64,000 nt of DNA from Nemophila menziesii (Eukaryota; Streptophyta; Magnoliopsida; Boraginales; Hydrophyllaceae), in NCBI GenBank assembly GCA_029959085.1, contig JARWIR010000050.1:930001-994000 (forward strand). The letters are read 5' to 3'. The notes beneath the pieces were generated by a model. That model was not told the DNA's origin. It was given only the letters and a program-made list of their open reading frames with translations, and searched no databases. The position numbers and the translations under genes were made by a program. Shown in pieces: positions 55,566 to 64,000 of the stretch. Within the stretch, counting starts at the first letter, position 1; each line of letters starts with the position of its first letter.

Positions 55566-56098
55566 TGATACACCGCAGGTATTTGCGGTGCACCGCACCT
55601 ATAAGCGTGAATTGTTTTTGCCGAAACTTCGAACTGGCATAAATTTGCGCTCGGGTATCGGAATTCACTTTTTCTCAAGTCTAAATTGCACATTTTTTCA
55701 AGATTTATCCAATGGAGTAGAGAAAACCTGAGTTGGAGGTAAAATTAAAAACATATTTTTTTCGTGGCAAACCAGACCACTCTCGCGGTGTACCGTAGGA
55801 GCAGTCCAGTGCACCGCAGTAAAAAACTATGGCTAAAATTTTCAAACACGGTATATTGGCGAGCCAAAGGAGACAAAACCGTATCGAGAAGCATGAATAC
55901 AGTCTGAACTGAACAGAGGTCCGGTGCACCGCACCAAACCTTCGGTCTACCGCACGACCAAAAACCGTGGCGACGGTTTTCCAATACGGTACAATTACGA
56001 GAGGTATAAAACCAGCTATCCAAAACCGTATCGACAACTCACGAACACGGTTTTCAACCCTCGAGTCTGGTGTACCGCGCCAGTAGTTCGGTGCACCG
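55566..56098 (+). repeat. Paired-palindrome array in the pol-env spacer, element 3
   Basis: CGGTGCACCG or close variants occur in pairs at 55566/55586, 55786/55807, 55922/55943 and 56068/56089. Centre spacing is 21 bp in three pairs and 20 bp in the first, most diverged one. The units are 136-220 bp apart and share phrases such as AAAACCGT and ACGGT. GCGGTGCACCGC is a perfect palindrome. Same place and layout as in elements 1 and 2. Confidence 0.85.
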
Positions 56099-56140
56099 CA
56101 CGGTGCCGCCAGATCCAGATTCGAAGGGTTACAAAGTGGG

Positions 56141-56520
56141 TATTAAAGAAGAGGTTAGTTTTTATTCCGAACCTATCAATCCTTAAGCCTCTCTTTCTTC
56201 TCCAAACCTCTCCCAACTCCATTAGAACTTCAACAAACCTTCCCTAAACATAAAAACACTACCCAATCAAATTCATATCCAAATCCTTCCCTACATCATT
56301 ACAAAGAAGATTCAACCACCCAAATCATATCAAAACACGTAGAATCTAAGAATCAAAACCATGAATTTCAAAATCTTCTTCTATATAAACCCATATCATC
56401 AAATCTTGATTCCATCATACCACATCAAGAATTATCATCCTTACACCTTTTCTAACCCAAATAACACCTTATCTATCTATAATCAAAAGGTAGTTCAAGA
56501 GTGTTTAAACCTTTGAGTTC
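56141..56520 (+). promoter_or_regulatory. Candidate internal promoter and leader, element 3
   Basis: GTATTAAAGAAGAGG (TATTAAA at 56141-56147) lies 42 bp after the last palindrome. The leader contains CCTCTCTTTCTTCTCCAAA exactly as in element 2 and ends with CTTTGAGTTCGGGG at 56512-56525. The env-like ORF that should follow is mostly gone. Confidence 0.45.
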
Positions 56521-57020
56521 GGGGTCAAAAGAGATGATGGAAAGAATAGAGATATTATCAAGTGTTAAGGGAAACGACGTATCAATGCAAGGTATGGGTA
56601 AGATCTAGAAGAAATCAAGTGAGAGTGGTACTAGTTTGGGAACAAACAAGAAGGATAATTTGAGTCAAGCAATTAGAGAGGAACCAGTTTTTGGTGGATT
56701 CAAATCCTAAAAAGCAAGGAATTGTGATTAGGGAGCAGAAGATGCCAACACCTCTTCTAATCAAAGATTGCTATATTACAGATGGACAAAACTTCTGGGA
56801 CTCTAGTATCTATTTCCAAAACAAATATTTCTGGACAAAAGACCTTCACATAAGAGAGTGTTCAAGAAAAAGAAGTTGGAGAAGATGAAAACAAGAGATT
56901 TCTAGAGTGTGACTGATTGGGATGGATCATAGGAAGTTGTAAGGGAAAGCGAAATTGGTGATACTAGAAGTTTACATACATAAAAAGCACTGCAACCTAT
57001 TCCAGGTATTGATCGAGCGA
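56521..57020 (+). pseudogene. Remnant of env-like ORF, element 3
   Basis: No long frame and no core motif of the env-like ORF is left. A 65-codon ORF at 56691-56888 has no recognisable domain. The position (after the leader, before the CGTGGGGACACGG block) is that of the env-like ORF. The end GAGCGAGGCAATAACCTC matches the 3' end of the element 2 ORF in its antisense (GAGGCTTATTGCCTCG), which places the deletion inside the ORF. Confidence 0.5.
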
Positions 57021-58568
57021 GGCAATAACCTCAAAGAGTATGTTTTCTTTCTTCCCTACCATCTTTATGTACTTGCAATATGTGCTAAAATTTAATTTTT
57101 ATTGAGTTTTTTCTAGTCGTGGGGACACGGATCATTTTTGAGTTTGGAGTGTGGAGATTCGTTGTCTCTTATCTCCATTTTTATGTGTTTTATTGTAGGT
57201 AAAATTAATTTTTTTGAAGGAGTAGATATAGAGAGTGTCTAATAGCTTAAAATAATAAGCTTAGTAAGTTAATGATAGAAAGTAGTATGTTTATTAGTTG
57301 CTTTATTTTGTATGCTTTGAGTATTTGTAGGAAACACACATTGATAGTAAAGAAAAGATTAGTTAGCAATGCGATAGAAAGTATGTTCGATCTCAGGGAG
57401 CCATGAGTGGTGTGTAGGCCGTGAGACCCAAGCTAGGTTATAAACCCATTTGATGAACGTGCTAAAGATAAGAGAATGACGAAATTGCATAGTTTAGAAA
57501 GTGATTAAGGCGGTTATTTCATAAGACCCTTGTTTTATTTTAGCTTGTTGTCCAAATTAATATCATATATCCTTATCTGCCTCTTCTAGCCTTTCTAAAG
57601 TTTTTTTCATTATCCACATTATAAGTCATATCCCTTTAGATTTTAGGACTTTTCCATATGACCCGCACTCGAATCGCGATGCATAGGCAGTTGTTTTAGA
57701 GCTTGAGTTTGGGGTGGTGGGTCTACCATTATGGGAATTATTATTGGGTTGGGATTTTTGAGCTTATTAATTGTGCTCGGTTCTGTATTTTGATGATTCA
57801 CATGTTTATTATAATCTAACCCTTTTCCGAGGTAAGAGTAAATGAAAAAATGTTATGAAAAGAAAATATGAGAAAAAATAGCATGATATCTCAACATAAA
57901 AAAGAGAGTCATAACTATATTACAAAATAAAAAACTTATATGAAAAGATTAAATATATTTGGACCGGCAAAGTGGAATTTTTATGTGAACATCTTTATGC
58001 TTTTATTGGGTTATTGGGGATGATACTTTGTGCATCAAGGAATTCATTTGGTTGAGTGAGAATATTTTATGAGAGTAACTCAAGCTCTAGGGCAATTCGT
58101 TGATGGCTAGTGAGGAGAGAGCCAAAAGATCACTCTAAATTATCCAAATATACTTATCATACCGTACCTAAGCCAACATTACAACCTTTAAGATATTTTG
58201 ATTCTTTGCTATGTAATCTAGAAGTAATTGAGGCAATAGAGAGTAGTTAAGTGGATCTTTAGATACTAGTGAAGTTCGATGAACAATCTATAGCCTCCTT
58301 GGTGAACTGAGTAAAGATCCACTCCTTCTTACATTGCGAAGCTAATCTAATATAGAATTCAATCCGTATTGATGGTAGATATAATGAGTGTACAGGTGAT
58401 TTAGTTTGTAAATACATGAAATTTTCTGAGTAGTTGTTTTGAGTCTATTCTATATATTCTGGTATTTTCTTTCCCAGTGGATTTAATTGACCTAGGTGTG
58501 TAATTAGAGACTTCCATTTGTTCTTATCTTTATTGTATCGGGACGATACAAGTTTGAGTTGGGGGTCT
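57021..58568 (+). other. Athila 3' non-coding region and polypurine tract, element 3
   Basis: Shares ordered blocks with elements 1 and 2 and the fragment at 39-40.1 kb: CTAGTCGTGGGGACACGG (57112-57129), GAGTTTGGAGTGTGG (57139-57153), GCTTGAGTTTGGGGTGG (57700-57716) and AGGAGAGAGCCAAAAG (58111-58126). The polypurine tract GTTTGAGTTGGGGGTCT is at 58551-58568. No gene. Confidence 0.75.
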
Positions 58569-60131
58569 TGATGTCTCCCCATTTGTGATGATCTAATCTT
58601 AGTTGGATAAATCATTTTAGGTATTTTAGGAAAGCTTTTAATCAATTTTTACATCAATCATTATATTCTCCTTTTTCTTGTCTTGATTTGATGATTTATT
58701 ATTTTTTAGAGCATATTGGGTTAATTTATTTATTTAGTGTAAATCTTTAAAGATATATAGTAATTAATTAGATTTCAAATCACTTCCAAGAGATAAAGGT
58801 AAGAAGATAAAGATGGAAATTGGAGATAAAGGAAGGAAAAGAGTAGTATGGAAAGATAAAGTTGTCAAGTAAATATAAATTTCACTAGCTACGTTCATAA
58901 AAGTGATCATAACTCAAGATTGGCTAGGAATTTGGAATAATGGTCTGAAGCAAAGTTATAGAGCTTTCTGAGACGATCAATTTCGATATAAAGAACGCGT
59001 CAATCGTAGCAGTATTGAAGAAGTTACGGCCAAACAAAATAGCAACAATTTATTACATTTTCTATATGTTAGGGTTACGAATTAGAGTTGGACTAGAAGT
59101 CCAATTACTTGCCTCCTACTCCAAGAAAACATTTTAGGGCTTCCTTAACACATATAAATACATCCTTAAACCATTGTATACATGTTCTTGCTGAGTTCTA
59201 AGTCATATATATGACTTTGCTTGAATATTAATTCTTAGTATCAAGTTCATCGAAGAAGCAAGCTGTCCTGTAGAGGAAAACAAGAAGCAAGAAGTTGGAG
59301 AGTGACAAACTCCTCTTCTACATCTCTCCTTCTCTATATTTAGGGTAATTAGCTATAGATTTGTGGCTTCACCATATTTCTACGCTTTTAATCTATAAGC
59401 TTTGCTCTTAATTGTGGGGCTATTATTTTGTTTTAAATTTCATAATACTATTTGTTATTTTAATTGATTTGAGCTTGGCGTATATTTGTATTCTGTGTTT
59501 TGACTTATTGTTTCCAGCCCTAGAATTGGCCAATCTTAGGACTATCCTTAGTAATTGAGTTAACACCCGGAAGGGGGATTTAATTATTGACAACACCACA
59601 AAATCGTCTAGTGTATAGTAGTGATCCTGATGGGCTTGCCTAACTAGATAACCATAAATGTTTGATTTAACCACCGATCATTACTCAAGGTCCCCTTATC
59701 CAAGTCCTCTAGTAGTGGAGAGTTTGCTCCTAAGTCCACCGTGACGGGGGTTAGGTAGAATTTAGAATCCCGGTTAATATATAATGCTAAATTCACTTTA
59801 AGGTTAGAATAACAACTTAGTAAGCTAGACTCATATTAGTAATCCTAATTTATTTGAATTACATTCATATTTATTTATCTGCATTCTTATTTATTATTTC
59901 ACATCAGATATTTATTCATCTATCATATTTTTATCTAAACATCTAAATTCGTCTACGCTTGTTTAATACAAGTAGTCTAATGGACTAAATCCCTGCGAAC
60001 GAACTTTTCTTATCAACTAAACCTACAAACGATTTGTAATACTTGCAGTGAGTTTCTCGTGGTAGTCAAGGGTGTGTGCTTAATTCTTATCTTTATTTAT
60101 CTGTTTATTTATCACACCTTTGCCCCCACCA
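58569..60131 (+). repeat. 3' LTR of Athila element 3
   Basis: 1563 bp, TGATGTCTCCCC to CCCCCACCA, partner of 51406-52946. It follows the polypurine tract directly and is followed by ATAGC, the putative target duplication. Confidence 0.9.
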
Positions 60132-60480
60132 ATAGCCAGCTGGTGTGTAAGGTTTAGCTATAAGTCTACCCTGACGAGAGTTAGAGTGCTATTAAATCTC
60201 GGCTAATGTCAACATCACAACTCACCCTTATCGATAATATTGTTAACTAGTAGCATAAAGAATCACTAGAAATTCGTCAAGCAACCATCTCTAATTAGTT
60301 CATACCTTAATATTTATTTACTTGTTTACTTTCATTCTTAGTTTAATTATTCTTGTCATTATTTATTTGAGCACTCAATCCATTTACAAGCTTTCTGAGA
60401 CACTCTACGACGTATTTCAAACTCAATCTTATCACTAACCATGTGCAAACAATGTTTGGAACCTAAGTGTGATCCCCAAA
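60132..60480 (+). mobile_element. LTR A, third piece
   Basis: Resumes LTR-like text after element 3: TCTACCCTGACGAGAGTTAGAG and ATCTCGGCTAATGTC, which parallel the CCGTGACGGGGGTTAGG and CCCGGTTAATATATAATG phrases in U5 of element 3. The 3' end could not be fixed. Confidence 0.4.
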
Positions 60481-61390
60481 CACTGTGTTATTATTATGAT
60501 TGATCTCTTATGGATATGGACTGTATACTTTTTGGAGATGGTTTGAGTTAGCAAACAACTTATGATTTGCGTTTAGAGTCACATATGATATATGTCGTGG
60601 TGTGAGATGGTGTTTAGCATTTTTAGAGGGATGAGTACCATATATAGCTCCCTCAAATGACTCATAAAGATGAAGGCAGGAGTGACTTCGAGGGGGAAAG
60701 TGTGGTGTATTGGATTTGCAGCTATGGTTTAATCCATCTGGATAAGACGAAATAAGTGAGTTCACTAGGGAGTGGTCACTACCAATGACGTTATTCTTAA
60801 GGGAGATCAACTTTGTACCTATCACTCTCTTTTTGTCTTGTACCTTCATCTTCCCTTTCCAGAAATTTAGGGGGTTCATCTTAGATGTACATTGATATAT
60901 ACTCGTAGGATCTAGGAGGGAGTAAGACTGCACTTAACATACTACTAGATTACCAATTTTGTATTGGTTCCATCAAATGTATAGTTTTTAGTCGCTTTTG
61001 GTTGTCTTATTAATACCATGGTTCTCACCTAACGGAAAAAATTAGGATTAGGAGAAAAATAGTTACTTGTATTGTGATACCTTATTTAACTTTATATTAA
61101 ATTTATTTGTTAAAATGTAATTTAGGTTCGTAAATGAATTAAATAAGAATAATTTAATGGCTACTAAAAACAAACAAATGGGAAAACAAAAATGGAGGAA
61201 AATAAAATAAATGTAACTCCAATTTCACCTATCCCACATGTTTGGCACGCCCAACCACCCTCCCCAATTCGGACCCCACTCCCCACCACCTGGCCTAAAC
61301 CCCTTTCCCACATCCCTATATTTGATAAATAGAATTTTCACTTTTTGGATAAATAGAAAAAAAAATCTTAAAAAAGATCACATGACCAAC
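60481..61390. other. Intergenic or unrecognised decayed repeat
   Basis: A region of balanced composition (60500-60950) contains a 141-codon minus-strand ORF without recognisable domain, followed by AT-rich DNA. The gene for which LINE C was a template does not reappear here as far as I can tell. Confidence 0.4.
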
Positions 61391-61401
61391 CAGGTTATAA
61401 A

Positions 61402-61658
61402 GGCCCAACTTGAGTTTTTATTGGTCTGAGATTATCCACTAGCTGAAACCCTATATAAAAGTCTAGCTTAAAAAAATGAGGCTCGAAGTTTTGGGCCTCG
61501 GATAAAAATATTGTTGCTCGGGCCCATCTGATACACACGTACACTGTTCACACTAAAAGACCTTAATATATTATCCCCCCACCCAACCCTGTCGTCTCGG
61601 TTTATCTTATCGTATATGTCTCACCATACTCTCTTCTCCCAGATACACCAAACCCTAA
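61402..61658 (+). promoter_or_regulatory. Promoter-like cluster: TATA box, site II elements, telo box
   Basis: GGCCCA at 61402, TATATAAAA at 61452-61460, TTGGGCCTCG at 61491, CGGGCCCATC at 61519 and AAACCCTAA at 61650-61658. In plants, TGGGCY (site II) plus the telo box AAACCCTAA mark promoters of ribosomal-protein and other growth genes. No coding sequence follows within the window; the start may lie behind an intron or the promoter may be orphaned. Single motifs are short, so chance clustering is possible. Confidence 0.4.
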
Positions 61659-61699
61659 CTCTACATTTAGTGAAATCATCAATAAGTAGTCTATAAGCC

Positions 61700-64000
61700 T
61701 AAATCAATAGTATTTTTGATGATTTACATGCTAAATATATACATTAAATATACTCTCTTTTCAAAAGTATGGGTTGTCATTTAAATCTCTCAGATTTGGT
61801 AGGTCGAGATGTTTTTTTCGTTAAATGATAGAATTAAATTTTCCATTTTTGTCAATCCAAGTTGTGTAATTGTCGTTTGTGCAGATTACTATTGTTGATT
61901 TGCTCAGATCTTTCAAATGCTTGAATATATATAACTCGTGGTTGATCCGACAATGGTTTAAATTACCATCTCCACCATGTTTTGAGTAATTTCTTCTACT
62001 TTTCTAATGTTTGTTTATTATTTATTAAATTTATATTTTATATATAATTTTTAGACTTGTAATTTATTTGTTGGATTCGTTATTTTTTATGTCTATTATA
62101 CAAAGAATAAAATCCAAATAATTGTGTATTCTTGTACATTATTACAAACCCCTTATTTACTTTAATTATGCTATTTATTTTATTTTTCTATTTTTTCATT
62201 TATATGCAATATTTTATACATATTTTAAATAAATCTAAGTGGTTTTATAGATGTAATATGATATTGATAGTTTTTTATTTGTGCGTTTAGACTAATAATT
62301 TATTTTATACGTGTTTATGTATATCTAATTTTATTGATTCTCGTTCTCTTTTTATGCTTTACATTCTTTATTTTTATTTTATATGATATTATTTAAATTG
62401 ATTTACTTATTGTTGAGTCGTATAATATTATTTGTGCATAAAAACCATCAAGGTGTGCATATTTGTATATAATTTTTCATTGCATTAAGATTTTTATACT
62501 TATGCGATGAGTGTAAGTATGTATAAGATTTTGCATGATTTTGTATTCAAGTGTATATGAACATTAATTTTCAATGTAAACAGTGATTTCTATGTATGTT
62601 ATATTCAGATTTGTCATTATCTATGTGTTATATGATCTTTTATGTTTGATCATGTTAGTACATGTGTTGAAGTGAATAAAATAACTAGAGTAATAAAATT
62701 AATAGAGTGGTTTATAAACTGATATAGTATATTTTGTGTGATTAAATGGTGATTTTGGAAATTTGTGAGACTATTTTATGTTTATGTTTATTTTCCAATG
62801 GATATAAATGTATAAAATGTAGAGTGAATTTTCCTTTTTCTACCCCGGTTGTCAACCTATTCCCAATTTCTAAAAAAATTCTACATACCCACTATACTTA
62901 AAAAACACGACTCGTTGCCCATTTTGGACAAGATACGTCCAAAAAATCCGTTAATTAACCCATGTGTGCAGAATATGTCTAATATAATTAATTTTTTGCA
63001 TTCCAAATCATTTTAAAAATTAAAAAACAAAAAACCTCTTTAGGAAAGGTAATTTTGCCATTTCAAGTATAGTTTATTGACATATATAATAAGTGATACA
63101 TGACTACTTATATTTTTATTTGTTCAATGTTACAGAATCAATCATTATCTTATTTTGAACAAGATTGATGGTCATATCATTTCAATTATATAAGGTAATA
63201 TATTCTTACTATTAACATATTTTACTAGAATTATATGAACCTTGGAACCTGAACTATGAATCATGTAACTTGAATCATAAACCATAAATTCTAAATTAAA
63301 TTTTACAAATGTGTTATATATATATATTATGTATAACCCATGCATGAAGGTATTGAAAAAAGACTGTTCTTTTATCTTGTAGAAGCTGAAATAGAATAAA
63401 TTAAGTGTGTACAAAATTTAATTTAGAGTAAATATCCATTTTACCCTTGTATTACAACTTGATTGAAAACTTACCCCTTGAAATATAAAATGTGTATACT
63501 CACCCTTGTATAAAGTTGTTGGATAGACCTTCTCAGATCCATAATCAATAATTTCTATCTTTACTAAGTCAAACCCCTTTCATTAGGAATGTGGTAATTT
63601 TTCATGATTTCGTGGATCATTTTGTTTGCACCCTACACATTTCCACAAACCTTTAATAATATTAACCATGGATACCTAAAAAGCTATCACAACACCAAAA
63701 AGAAACACCACAAAAACATTATTATAAATATTTTTAAAATCTAAAATGTTATTTTTAAGAAACACATAATGATACTTTTCAAGTGTTTTTTAGGGTCTAA
63801 AAACTCTTTTAAACATCTAGAATAACTTTCAAATGCTTTTAAAATAAACACTTTTTAACAGGCACTTACTAGTTGAGGACCTGACGTTGAAAGTTTCCCA
63901 AATGGTCTTTAAACTTTGTTTTATTTCAAATAGGGCACAGAAAAATTGGTTCTAATATTTTTTCATACTATGGCAGGGGTCTGATCTGTTTTGCTCATTC
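61700..64000. other. AT-rich intergenic DNA, no gene seen
   Basis: Very AT-rich with TA runs (for example 63317-63329). Phrases of the type TTACCCTTGTA recur near 63430-63510. ORFs here are short and domain-free. Confidence 0.55.

Larger units (their letters stand above)
51406..60131 (+). mobile_element. Athila element 3: Gag-protease-only element
   Basis: Plus-strand element with LTRs 51406-52946 and 58569-60131, primer site, decayed gag, protease, the integrase tail, palindrome array, env remnant, 3' non-coding region and polypurine tract. Flanking ATACC (51401-51405) and ATAGC (60132-60136) look like a 5-bp target duplication with one change. RT, RNase H and the integrase core are absent. 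LTRs are clearly more diverged than those of element 1, so it is older. Confidence 0.9.

Noticed and set aside
55705..56247. ORFs of 92-110 codons on both strands
   Set aside because: They lie on the palindrome array and leader of element 3 and have no recognisable domain.
60508..60933. 141-codon minus-strand ORF
   Set aside because: Considered as LINE or env fragment, but no motif fits.

Overview
The window looks like repeat-rich nuclear DNA of a flowering plant, most likely a eudicot. It is dominated by Athila-lineage Ty3/gypsy retrotransposons with tRNA-Asp-type primer sites. It also holds a Ty1/copia remnant, L1-type LINEs, a minute TRIM element and a CACTA-type remnant. The few host genes are plant families: a CC-NB-LRR protein resembling the late-blight R1 type (which hints at an asterid), a TolB-like propeller protein and an LRK10-like receptor kinase tail. 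All of these host genes are broken. No rRNA, tRNA or CRISPR array was seen.

Layout. 1-118: a possible last exon of a host gene. 187-13911 (minus): two Athila copies in tandem sharing one LTR, a complete one (2175-13911: LTR, gag, protease, RT, RNase H, integrase, env-like ORF, LTR) followed by a second primer site and gag that is cut off at about 256. 13912-14072: CACTA-like remnant. 14073-23443 (minus): a second Athila element coding only Gag, protease and the integrase tail, plus an env-like ORF. 23444-23822 (plus): Athila gag fragment. 23823-27323 (minus): decayed copia element. 28252-28471: a 220-bp TRIM, directly followed by the truncated TolB-like pseudogene. 29.2-31.5 kb: intergenic, with simple repeats. 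31.5-32.7 kb: LINE 3' end. 33145-35960 (plus): R1-like NLR pseudogene. 36-39 kb: intergenic. 39-40.1 kb: Athila 3' fragment, then a receptor-kinase fragment. 40.5-48.7 kb: three LINE fragments. 48.7-60.5 kb: an old LTR invaded by a solo LTR and by a third Athila element (51406-60131, plus), which again lacks RT, RNase H and the integrase core. 60.5-64 kb: AT-rich intergenic DNA with a promoter-like cluster near 61.4-61.66 kb.

The most striking structure is shared by all three Athila elements although their sequences differ. In the spacer between pol and the env-like ORF each carries a short tandem array. Its unit contains two approximately 10-bp palindromes of the form CGG-N4-CCG, set 20-23 bp centre to centre. 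The array is followed by a TATA-like box (35-37 bp away in two of them), a pyrimidine-rich leader and then the env-like start codon. I read this as a possible internal promoter/enhancer for env, maintained by structure more than by sequence. The same elements also repeat a polypurine-tract-like motif several times along their 3' half. Two of the three are Gag-protease elements with matching deletions, which suggests a non-autonomous class. Everything here comes from reading the sequence; no database search was possible.
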